Shown here piece after piece: positions 1 through 9,556 of a DNA stretch of 64,000 nucleotides. The position numbers were made by a program, and so were the translations under genes. The notes below the pieces were generated by a model. The model did not search any database. It had not been told where the DNA came from and worked only from the letters and a program-made list of their open reading frames with translations. The DNA lies in assembly GCA_000149225.2 (NCBI GenBank), contig CM000687.1:486501-550500 (forward strand), read 5' to 3'. Numbering within the stretch: position 1 is the stretch's first letter; every line of letters starts with the position of its first letter. The DNA is from Lachancea kluyveri NRRL Y-12651 (taxonomy: Eukaryota; Ascomycota; Saccharomycetes; Saccharomycetales; Saccharomycetaceae).

Positions 1-508
1 TAGAGTTCTCCCTATCATCTTCCTGTTCATGTTCAGACTCCTGTTCGAATTCCTGTCTCTGCTCAGAGACGTGCTCCTGTTCCTCATTTGTAATTTCAAA
101 CTGGTTCAAATTATTTACTGATTCTTTTTCTGGAGAAGCAATGACATTTTTTTCTACATCTGTGTTTCTTCTTCTGGGTTCCCTGAAAGTGGTAGGGGGT
201 TCCGGGATAAAATCAAACCTGTGCAACGTCACATCTGGTGCAAACGAAACTCGCCTGTTGAGTTTAGATTGTAAACTAGAGGTATTGATTATTGATGTAG
301 TGTTGTTTCCTTCGGATATTTCCTCCTTCGTAAGCGAATTTGTGGGCAATTGGATATTGGACATAGTCATGTTTTCTCTTTCTCCATCTTCATAGCTTGA
401 TCTTTGCTTTAAGATACTTCTGGAGGGAGCGTTGTTTAGGGATAGTCCTCCACTCCCCTTAGGAAGCACTCTGGGTTGTTTCGGGTTTTCCTGCTTGTTG
501 TCAGACAT
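1..508 (-). CDS. SPC105: Kinetochore scaffold Spc105/KNL1 (N-terminal part, runs off the window)
   Basis: The reverse strand is open from an ATG at 506-508 to the window edge, so about 169 N-terminal residues are visible and the C-terminus is missing. Spc105 is the outer-kinetochore KMN-network scaffold that binds Glc7 (PP1) and spindle-checkpoint proteins. The visible part holds the PP1-docking motif RVSF inside RRVSFAPDVTLHRFDF at about residues 89-104, which is the conserved N-terminal signature of yeast Spc105, and an earlier SRSILKQ-type basic segment. It then turns into a Glu/Gln-rich low-complexity stretch. In S. cerevisiae SPC105 (YGL093W) is next to PAN2 (YGL094C); here PAN2 lies 5 kb away with two YPL183-region genes between them, as expected for an ancestral order. 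Identity is firm for this fragment; nothing can be said of the coiled-coil or RWD parts. Confidence 0.88.
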   Translation of the reverse strand, partial: MSDNKQENPKQPRVLPKGSGGLSLNNAPSRSILKQRSSYEDGERENMTMSNIQLPTNSLTKEEISEGNNTTSIINTSSLQSKLNRRVSFAPDVTLHRFDFIPEPPTTFREPRRRNTDVEKNVIASPEKESVNNLNQFEITNEEQEHVSEQRQEFEQESEHEQEDDRENS

Positions 509-2069
509 TTAAAACCCTTATTCACCCCTAAGATAGAATATGTAGCAGTTATTTATCGATGCGTCTAGTTTTTGTTTACATTTTTTTTTCGCTTGGTGAC
601 AAAAAATAAGATCAATCAAATCAGCGACAAATTATTGTGGAAATGAAGGTAAAGAGCACAGGTATGACTATTGTACGAGAAACCTTTTGCCAGACAATTT
701 TCCACAGGCCTTCCACGTATAATTTCTTAAATTGGCAATCGCTAGATAGAAGTATAAACGAGAAAAACGGTTGGATGAGACACTAAAATTAGCTCTAGGA
801 AGATATGCAAAATTCAAGATTCAAAAGTCTTATATGGATTATCTGCAGCAACTAATATTTTAAATGTTAAACGTTGCTCCGATAAGTATGAAAGACTCTT
901 CATACGGATTCATTAATATTGCTGTCCAGGAAAAATATTAATAAAAAAAAAAAAAATCAATTCAAATATTTTAAACAAATGTTCTCTTGTGCCTATAGTT
1001 TCTCTAGCATTACGATGCTGTATTTCAGGGATTACCGATTCATGTTTTTAAAGCACCGTAGAAACTAAAGACGGATGAATCGACGGCTTTTTGAATTGTG
1101 ACTTTAAGTAAATTAAGAAAGAAAAGAAAAACAAAAAAGAAAAGAGGAAGGAGAAATGGCGTAAAAGGAAACAGCTTGTCTTTGGCCTTTTAATACCCTG
1201 ATTCAATTCGTTTCGGCTACCGGTTTATTTCTGGAAACCTAGGGCCAACTTGGTTCAAGAAGCACGCCTAAAGAAACATATTTGATTTGTGTCTGATATT
1301 TTTGCATTGCAGATCGTCCATGGCCCAATGTGATTTTGTTTTAATAGTTTAATTTAGGGTGACCACTGTGCATTTCTTGCATCTCGGTGAACCGTATTTG
1401 GACATACCTCCTTCTTTGATGCTAACAGAAAAGCTTCTCAGGTATAAAGGCCTCGAGTGGCATCACAATAAAGGGTGTTTGAAAATGGCATGATAATCCA
1501 AAGTACGCAAAGAATGAGTTTTGCAAGTATGGCTTTTACCACAGTATCTGACAGTTTACTTTTCAACGTTGAATCGCTTCAATACCTACCTGCTAACTTC
1601 GCAGTAATCCCGAGAAAGGATAACAGAATTATTCAAAATACTTCGAGCATCAAATTCCAATCCATATTCTCTGACCACCACATGTATCGCAGACTTTCGA
1701 TTTTCAATTTCCTAGCATTACTTTGGAAGTAGATTAAGCCCCTCTGACAAACTAGCAGCGGCCGTTCAAGCCCATAAAGCACAGCAGTTTTGAACAAACA
1801 AAAGATTTGACATGCTATTGAGTCTCGTTTAAAGCAAGATATACATAAAACATAAACAAAAGTTGAACTAGCCTTACTTTTTAAACGTAGTTTGTTCTTA
1901 TAGCCGTTTCGTATAAAAATGCATGCGCAGACGTTGATCCACTATGTTCGTGGTATATGATTTTTATATATGGAATTGGAAGAAAATTTTGAGAACTAAA
2001 TGGTAACAGTTTGTAAAGACGAGTAGCATTGAAATCTCTCACTACACATCACTAGTCCACAAGATAACG
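509..2069. other. Gene-free stretch between divergent SPC105 and RTC6
   Basis: About 1.56 kb of AT-rich DNA. Short open frames exist (for example 1475-1732) but none has a recognisable protein or a convincing codon pattern. It must hold the SPC105 promoter and the RTC6 promoter. I see no tRNA, LTR or clear snoRNA boxes. Confidence 0.5.
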
Positions 2070-2397
<328 letters not shown>

Positions 2398-2531
2398 AAC
2401 GCTCAAATGTTTATTCCGCCTCCATTTCAAAGATACTTGTAAATAACGAATGAAAAGGCTAGCATTTTTTTTCAATGTATACTATGTTTAAACAACTCTC
2501 TATAAGTAATATTACACTGGGTAAACTTTCA

Positions 2532-5525
2532 TTATTTCGCAAGCTTCCATACAGAGAGTCCGACACCTCCGATCAAAGCAATGGATTCTGAGTTATTAGT
2601 TTGAGTTACATCGGAAGAGCCGGTATCTGCATTTGTTGTGTATTTCTTTGCTTTCAAAATTAACTTGTCTTCAGAAACATCCCAGACTCTGATATTTTGG
2701 TCAACAGAGGTAACCAAGAGCTCAGAACCCTCGTTGACTAAGTTCAGTGAGGTTATGGTAGATGATGCTGCGCAAGCTTCGAATGAAACAACTTGGCCAA
2801 ACAGCCTTCCTTCCTCATCCAACTTGAAATTGCTGATGCCCAGACCATTATCATCACCACCGGTGTAGACTTTAATGCCGTTATCCTTGGTGACTGTGGT
2901 TTCAAAAGCTTTGATACCGGATTGGTGAACGGCGAACCTATTACTGTAGACAGGTAAACCGACTTTTACAGTATCCAACTGATTGTCTATCAAACATGAT
3001 CCATCCACTTCGTAAGGCAATAGCCCCGTGATGTCCCAATGGACAAGATGTCCATCTGTCGGAGATACTAGTAGAAAAATCTTGCCGGCTAAAGATATCA
3101 GCTTGACATTCAACAAACAACAGGTTTCGTAACGGCCTTCGATCAATAGTTCAAATTGGTTGTTTCCACTTCTATAGCGCCAAATTTTAATTGCTGAGTC
3201 CGAATAAACGGTAGCCAAAATAAAGTCCTTGCTATTCTGGACGAACTTGAAATCAAAATCCATGATACGCAAGTCTGGGTTGTTCGATGAAGTTGGCAAA
3301 GTTTGTTTGGTGCTAATATAAGGTTTGGAGTTAAACTCATCAGATATTTCCCACAAGAATAGCTCTTCCCTAGCAGATGATGAAATCATCAATTCTTTAT
3401 TCAAAAATTTGCAGCGTTGTAAGCCAGAAACGTGTTTTCTCTGGGTCCATAAATTTGTCACTTTCCCACTGTTCTTACATACATGTGATAGCTTAATCGT
3501 AGTGTCCTCTGATGCAGTACAGAATAGATAACCATTTTGGAAATCCCCTGTACCTGGCTGAATTGTAATATCCCTAATTTCTCTACCATGGGTACCATCG
3601 TTCAAAGTGTATGGCACGATTTGCTTATAGATTCTTCTGAAATGCAAAGAGCTGGCCTTGACGTAAACCAATATTAGCTCTTCGTCGGTACCGAGAGGTA
3701 ATAATTGCCACTGGCGATGGGCACCACCACATAGCTCATTCATAATTTCGTATTGTTTGGTTTCGTTGTAAATGTAAAAGGCATTGGATTTGAACCCATA
3801 CGTCAAATAATCTCCCTCTTTGTTATAGTAAGCGCCTTCTAAGAACCCCCTTGTAACTTTGTTAGAATGAACAATTTTATATTTACAATCAGAAAGGAAA
3901 TCAACAGCAATAAAGTTGTAAAACCCGTCTCTATTTGTAACGGAGAATAAAGCCTCATTCTTGGAGTTTTCAATTAATCTGATAGAAGTAGTCGTGTCTC
4001 CGGGAGATATCTTGCGAATTACGTGTGCCTCTTTTTCAGGGTGTTGCAGGTCATAAATTGCAATTGAGCTGAAACGGGATCCGACCAAGATGTAGTTTTC
4101 GCAAATTTCTAAGCAAGAAGAAACGAAATTGGATGGCTTAATAAACTGGAACTGTTTAATAACTTCTAGATCATTAGGATCTAGTTTAAAACACATAAAG
4201 GGGTCCCTTGGGTTTGGAGACTCCAGAGTAACAAATACCTGACCACCACGATAAGCGACGAGGAGGTTCGTAGTCTTGGATAGGGAGTCGGTGTTAATGA
4301 AACGATTTACTAGCACACTATTGCCATCCTCAGTAAATTTCAACAGCAGTAAATTGCACTTATTACTTGAAAAAATAACGGTGTTCAATTCTTGAATACC
4401 ACTTGTAACCGAGTAGCTCGAAAATCTGCTGTCTTTCATTACTACTGACCATTGAGAAGATTTTTGATCAAATTTTATAATTTGGCCTACAGAAGTGATA
4501 GCCACTAAACCAAAACTTAGCCAATAGAAACCTTTGATGATTTCATTTTTTTCCAAGTTAATCTTTCCAGAAGAAATATCTTGTAAAGAAAACACTTCTA
4601 CTTCGTCTCCCTTCCTGGACAAAGGCTTCAAATCAGTAAGTTTTAATCTGCCATCGTTTCCTGAAGTTATTGCAAGCATTTCGTCTTCCTCGACATCAAC
4701 ACCCCAGACATTTTTAATTAAATGAACTTCATAAATGCCACTTTGAACTAGGTCATCGTGTGGCTTAGCAATGTCCCAAACTCTGCATGTGCAGTCCTCT
4801 GAAACACTTACAACTTTTGTGTCGTTGTCAATAAACTTCAACTGCCAAATCCTCGCAGTATGACCCCAACCTGTGGACAACAACTCACCAGACTTTAAAT
4901 TCCAAAGCTTGATAGAACGGTCATCAGAGCAACTCACCACGTACTCTCCATTTTTACTCAATGTAACGTAAAAGATAGAGCCCTCGTGCCCCAATAAATT
5001 GTGTACTTTGGTTTCGGAAAACAAATCCCAAATGAAGACGCCGCCCATTACAGTACCCGCATTTATGTAAACTTTGGTATCGCTGAAAACACTGATAGAT
5101 CCCGAATACAAAATAGATCTTTCACCATATACAGCCTTGACCCAACGAATTTCACCTTGATCGTTGCAACACAAGACTTTGTTGTAAGAAGTCAACAAGA
5201 ATACGGTGCTAGCGTCAAAATTAAACTCACCTGCGATAATCCACTCGTTGCACATCCTTTCCAAGGAAGAGACATCTTTGCTTGCAAGCAGTAAATCCAA
5301 TGGTACCACAACCATGGAGCGAGCACCATACGCTAGAATTTTATGGTCTTTGATAGCTATGCCATGCACCTTGTTTCTCTTGAATACTCGACTGATATTT
5401 AACTGTTCACCTGTATGGTAATTGTATACATGAATGAAAGGACCATAGGCTGCGATAACCCAACCTTTATAGAATTTAACACTTATGGATGGTCCATAAT
5501 GGGACAGTTTTTCCATAGAAACCAT
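2532..5525 (-). CDS. RTT10: WD40-repeat protein Rtt10/Trm734, partner of tRNA methyltransferase Trm7
   Basis: A 997-residue protein made largely of WD40 repeats. Examples are GHEGSIFYVTLSKNGEYVVS around residue 178 with SIKLWNLKSGE, then CRVWDIAKP, TIKLSHV, IKIWRYRSG and near the C-terminus NIRVWDVSED. The length is close to S. cerevisiae Rtt10 (about 1,013 residues). In yeast, Rtt10 (Trm734) acts with Trm7 for 2'-O-methylation of tRNA wobble position 34, and has been linked to endosomal recycling. It is a WDR6-family cytosolic scaffold with no enzyme site of its own. The start is the first ATG; a second Met lies three codons on. It is convergent with RTC6 and divergent from PAN2, 286 bp apart. 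Family and synteny (YPL183C) agree; the function is carried over from yeast. Confidence 0.87.
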   Translation of the reverse strand: MVSMEKLSHYGPSISVKFYKGWVIAAYGPFIHVYNYHTGEQLNISRVFKRNKVHGIAIKDHKILAYGARSMVVVPLDLLLASKDVSSLERMCNEWIIAGEFNFDASTVFLLTSYNKVLCCNDQGEIRWVKAVYGERSILYSGSISVFSDTKVYINAGTVMGGVFIWDLFSETKVHNLLGHEGSIFYVTLSKNGEYVVSCSDDRSIKLWNLKSGELLSTGWGHTARIWQLKFIDNDTKVVSVSEDCTCRVWDIAKPHDDLVQSGIYEVHLIKNVWGVDVEEDEMLAITSGNDGRLKLTDLKPLSRKGDEVEVFSLQDISSGKINLEKNEIIKGFYWLSFGLVAITSVGQIIKFDQKSSQWSVVMKDSRFSSYSVTSGIQELNTVIFSSNKCNLLLLKFTEDGNSVLVNRFINTDSLSKTTNLLVAYRGGQVFVTLESPNPRDPFMCFKLDPNDLEVIKQFQFIKPSNFVSSCLEICENYILVGSRFSSIAIYDLQHPEKEAHVIRKISPGDTTTSIRLIENSKNEALFSVTNRDGFYNFIAVDFLSDCKYKIVHSNKVTRGFLEGAYYNKEGDYLTYGFKSNAFYIYNETKQYEIMNELCGGAHRQWQLLPLGTDEELILVYVKASSLHFRRIYKQIVPYTLNDGTHGREIRDITIQPGTGDFQNGYLFCTASEDTTIKLSHVCKNSGKVTNLWTQRKHVSGLQRCKFLNKELMISSSAREELFLWEISDEFNSKPYISTKQTLPTSSNNPDLRIMDFDFKFVQNSKDFILATVYSDSAIKIWRYRSGNNQFELLIEGRYETCCLLNVKLISLAGKIFLLVSPTDGHLVHWDITGLLPYEVDGSCLIDNQLDTVKVGLPVYSNRFAVHQSGIKAFETTVTKDNGIKVYTGGDDNGLGISNFKLDEEGRLFGQVVSFEACAASSTITSLNLVNEGSELLVTSVDQNIRVWDVSEDKLILKAKKYTTNADTGSSDVTQTNNSESIALIGGVGLSVWKLAK

Positions 5526-5811
5526 GACTGTCTGCTTCTTTCTTATTACATAGAATTAGACTACAGATATGTTGAACCCGATGAGCTTAAACACATAAAA
5601 ATTTTATAGTCGTTATATACGTATGTTTTTTTCTTCAACGAACAACCACTTCCCCTGGAAAACCTAGATGCTCACCTTTATGTCGGGCTGTTGTTTTTGT
5701 TTGAGGAATAGTCTGGGCATTTCTGGTAGGTGATATCATTAATTCTACAAGTCTGCTGCTCCATTTGGTATTGATAGACTCTTTTCCTGTCTTTCTTTCT
5801 GTCTCATTGTG

Positions 5812-8800
5812 ATGAACAATTGGCAGCTTTCGTTTCAATCCCCGGTGGATTTAACCGACCACTTGAGGAAGCCATATATTATGTATGATAATAGGGAAAA
5901 GAGTATTACCAAAATAGTTTTCGATGAAGAAGCCAATTTATTGTGGGCAGGAGACACATACGGTAGGGTTTCCTCTTATGACCCTAGTTATTCGTTGTAC
6001 ACAAGACATACAGCTCATCTGGGTGCCGTCCCTGTTGCCGATATGTTAAGTCACAAGAGCGGTATCCTTTCACTGGGTCCAGATTCCTTAAATTTTGCTA
6101 ACAGACGAGGCGTTACTCAACTAAATCTTACCAGTGCAGACATTGCACAGCTTTGCGACATGAAATCTATGGCCTACTCTTCCAACGTACAGAACCACGT
6201 TTACTGTGGTGGCTCAAATATAGCAAGTGGGATTATAAATATAGACTTAAACAAAGGATGTTTAGCTTCTACGGTGGATTATGCTTCCAAAATTAAGCTG
6301 ATGTGTTCTAACAACAGAATCATCGCCATAGGGAAACAATCTGGCTCCGTTGACTTGTTGGACCCTAGCAGCAACCAGTTGATTAGAAGCTTCGCCGGTC
6401 ACTCGTCCGTCATTACCGGGATGGACTCTGTTGACTACACACTCGTTACAGTGGGCAAATCAAAAAAATTTAATATGCTTTTTTCTGATCAATTTGTGAA
6501 CGTTTACGACTTGAGGATTATGAAGCAACTTCCGCCGGTCTCATTTTCTAAAAGTAGTGACTTCGCTCCTTCTGCTAATTCAGGAACCTTTTCGATGGGC
6601 GCAGACTTTGTCCAGCTACATCCTGTGTTACCTACGGTCATGGCAGTCGCTTCTGCGTCTGGTTCCTTCGATTTTGTTGATTTGGCAAATCCAACGATAA
6701 GAACACAGTACTGTCACCCTTGCCAATCTATTTCAAATTTTGCACTGTCTCCAAGTGGTGACTACATTGCATTCGTAGAGCAAGATAACAACGTCAATAT
6801 GTGGAGTCGCTCCAACGGGATGACCGGATTTACCAATTCTAGTGCTCTGTTGGAATACCCGGATTTTGTCGACGATGGGCCGTTGCCTTCGAATAACCAC
6901 ATAGATGACTTCAATTACTCTTTGAGCAGTGTAGGCTTGCCCTACTACTCGGAAAAATTATTGTCTGCATGGCCTCAAACTGTATTTAGAAGCAGCGGCA
7001 CAATACCAAAAAAGATTGACATCAACATTCCAATTTCCACTAGACCATCATCATCTAGATCATCTCAGGGCTTGAATATCTGTACTCCTCACTACCCTCT
7101 GCTTCCCTATAACAGACTTAAATATGGGCATAGAAATGTGACACCACCTTATCGTTCATTAAGAGAGAGAAAGAAAAAATTTTTAACTACTGATGAAGAT
7201 GGAACTGATAAAGAAGAATTAATGAAATACAAACTTGATAACGACTCTGAGGTTCCGCCAGCATATTCCAAATTGCAGATGACTTATGGTAAATACGGTG
7301 TTGAGGATTTTGATTTTAAGGCATTTAACAACACACCTTTTTCAGGCTTAGAAACAGAGATTGATAACGTTTACACAAATTCCGTTTTACAGCTCTACAG
7401 GTTTGTTCCAGAGGTTTACAATTTTGTGGTTAGTTGCCTGAAAGATGAAAATTTATCTCAAAATTCTCTTTTGACAGAGCTGGGGTTTCTTTATGACATG
7501 ATGACGAGATCTGAAGGAACCATTTGTCGCTCTTTAAACTTTCAGGAAGTTCTATCCTCTATAACAAGAGCACGAGAGATGGGTTTAATCACAGATTCTC
7601 CTGCTGGGACTCTTATGCAGCAGTTCGGAGGTCTATCTGTTAACAACAATGAATCTTGTTCACAATCCAGTACCTCTTTTAATTACAAGCCTTACTACAC
7701 TACTTCACAAGTCTTTAATGATTTTCTGTTATCGAGATTGATATCCGAGGAAGTTAGAAAAAAAATCAACACCACGCAAAGTATCACACTGGAGGAATTA
7801 TTTGGTATACATTTGGAAACAGATTCTAGGTCTTTGTCCACGTGTAATACCCATGAACGACAATCTAACATTGTTCCAACTCTCTCTGTTACCAGCCCCA
7901 TGAGTAACAACGCTAAGTACTCCAATAAGAAACTGAATAATCAGATTATTTTGCCCTACATTGAATCTTCAATGAATAGGATCAAACAAAAAAGGACTAT
8001 GTGCGAAAAGTGTCATAGGTACGAAATTGTGGAATCAGAGAAAACCGTTCGTAACCTGCCGCCTTTATTGTCTCTGAACATTAATCTCTCATCAGAAGAG
8101 TGGATTGTGGCTAAAACCGTAAGAAATTGGTTGGTTAAAGAGTTTTATGCTACCATATCGAAGGACAGACCCATTTTGAAGCTGCAACCTACGGATTTGA
8201 AAACTACAAATGCGATTTTTAAATATGAATTAAACGCCTATGTTGCCAGAATTAGCGATGATATTTCAGAATCGCATTTGGTTACATATGCAAAGGTTTA
8301 CGATCCAAAATCATACACGTACAAGTGGTACATGTTTAACGACTATTTGGTAGCTGAGGTTGATGAAGAAGAAGCACTAAATATATCCTATTGGTGGAAG
8401 ACCCCAGAAATTATTATTTACTCAGATACTGAGGAGTTGCGTAAACCGTTTATATCGGTTAGTAACTATCCCATTAGTGATAGCATCTTGTATCGTGATT
8501 ACTTTGCAAATGGTATTAGAGCAAATGTCAAAAAGGAATATGAGTTATTGGCTGATACTGAAGCCCCATTGGCCGGATCCGTTGTGGCTATTGACGCAGA
8601 ATTTGTGGTAATTAATGAGGAACGCGTAGAAATATCATGCAAAGGTATAAAAACTTTGATTAAACCAAAGAAAACTGCTTTGGCGAGAATATCAGTATTG
8701 AGAGGCGAAGAAGGAGATAAATTTGGTGTTCCATTTATTGATGATTACGTTGTAAACACTAATCGTATTGAAAACTATTTGACCAAGTACAGTGGTATTG

Positions 8801-9210
8801 AACCAGGTGACCTTGATCCAGAGACAAGCAACAAAACCTTGGTCACTAGGCAGGTGGTTTATAGAAAGATATGGCTGCTGCTGCAACTTGGATGCATTTT
8901 TGTGGGTCATGGTCTCTACAACGACTTCAGAAATATCAATATACATGTTCCACAAGAGCAGATACGTGACACTGCTTTATACTATTTACAAGGTAGGAGA
9001 TACTTGTCATTGAGATATTTGGCTTACGTTCTACTAGATCAAGATGTTCAAAGTGGAAATCATGATTCCATCGAGGATGCATACATTGCTCTTGTACTGT
9101 ACAGGAAGTACTTGGACTTGAAGGAAAAAGATATTTTTGAGCAAGTGTTAAACAAAATCTATCAAGAAGGCAGAAGTTCCAGTTTTAAAGTTCCGGAATT
9201 TCGAAGCTAA
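5812..9210 (+). CDS. PAN2: Pan2, catalytic subunit of the Pan2-Pan3 poly(A) nuclease
   Basis: The first ATG is at 5812 (MNNWQLSFQSPVDL) and gives 1,132 residues; S. cerevisiae Pan2 has 1,115. The order is an N-terminal WD40 propeller, a linker that binds Pan3, a catalytically dead ubiquitin-hydrolase-like domain with Cys pairs (CEKCHRYE, about residue 727), and a C-terminal DEDD-type RNase domain. The nuclease motifs are visible: AIDAEFV (about 928), GHGLYNDF (about 1035) and HDSIEDAYIALVLYRKY near the end. Pan2-Pan3 makes the first deadenylation cut of cytoplasmic mRNA poly(A) tails. It is divergent from RTT10 and convergent with TCO89. Start choice follows the conserved MNNWQ N-terminus. 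Confidence 0.96.
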   Translation: MNNWQLSFQSPVDLTDHLRKPYIMYDNREKSITKIVFDEEANLLWAGDTYGRVSSYDPSYSLYTRHTAHLGAVPVADMLSHKSGILSLGPDSLNFANRRGVTQLNLTSADIAQLCDMKSMAYSSNVQNHVYCGGSNIASGIINIDLNKGCLASTVDYASKIKLMCSNNRIIAIGKQSGSVDLLDPSSNQLIRSFAGHSSVITGMDSVDYTLVTVGKSKKFNMLFSDQFVNVYDLRIMKQLPPVSFSKSSDFAPSANSGTFSMGADFVQLHPVLPTVMAVASASGSFDFVDLANPTIRTQYCHPCQSISNFALSPSGDYIAFVEQDNNVNMWSRSNGMTGFTNSSALLEYPDFVDDGPLPSNNHIDDFNYSLSSVGLPYYSEKLLSAWPQTVFRSSGTIPKKIDINIPISTRPSSSRSSQGLNICTPHYPLLPYNRLKYGHRNVTPPYRSLRERKKKFLTTDEDGTDKEELMKYKLDNDSEVPPAYSKLQMTYGKYGVEDFDFKAFNNTPFSGLETEIDNVYTNSVLQLYRFVPEVYNFVVSCLKDENLSQNSLLTELGFLYDMMTRSEGTICRSLNFQEVLSSITRAREMGLITDSPAGTLMQQFGGLSVNNNESCSQSSTSFNYKPYYTTSQVFNDFLLSRLISEEVRKKINTTQSITLEELFGIHLETDSRSLSTCNTHERQSNIVPTLSVTSPMSNNAKYSNKKLNNQIILPYIESSMNRIKQKRTMCEKCHRYEIVESEKTVRNLPPLLSLNINLSSEEWIVAKTVRNWLVKEFYATISKDRPILKLQPTDLKTTNAIFKYELNAYVARISDDISESHLVTYAKVYDPKSYTYKWYMFNDYLVAEVDEEEALNISYWWKTPEIIIYSDTEELRKPFISVSNYPISDSILYRDYFANGIRANVKKEYELLADTEAPLAGSVVAIDAEFVVINEERVEISCKGIKTLIKPKKTALARISVLRGEEGDKFGVPFIDDYVVNTNRIENYLTKYSGIEPGDLDPETSNKTLVTRQVVYRKIWLLLQLGCIFVGHGLYNDFRNINIHVPQEQIRDTALYYLQGRRYLSLRYLAYVLLDQDVQSGNHDSIEDAYIALVLYRKYLDLKEKDIFEQVLNKIYQEGRSSSFKVPEFRS

Positions 9211-9556
9211 TAACAAACTATTACAAAAAAAAAAAACTTGAAAAAATCCGAAAAAAAACACGAAAAACTTAAAAAAATTCCCTTAAAAAATTGAATAAAT
9301 AACCTTACGTATCAAAAGAATTTAAGATCTTGGAAGATTCAAAAAAGTGGTCTTCTAAGATTTTATGTTTGATTCTAGCTTACATCTTTTTTGAGTTTCT
9401 TTTCCGACGTGGAAAAAAAAATAAGGCGAAAAACATTTTCTAAAAACACATGACATATATATATACAGATGTCATGTGCCGAAGCCAATATGTTAAATAC
9501 TAAGCCTAGCATTAACTAGTGCTTCACTTGAAAAAAAGCAACTTTTAATTAGATTT
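9211..9556. other. Convergent 3' intergenic region, PAN2/TCO89
   Basis: 346 bp of A-rich and T-rich sequence with several A-runs and a TATATATATA tract near 9458-9466. It suits two facing polyadenylation regions. No gene seen. Confidence 0.5.
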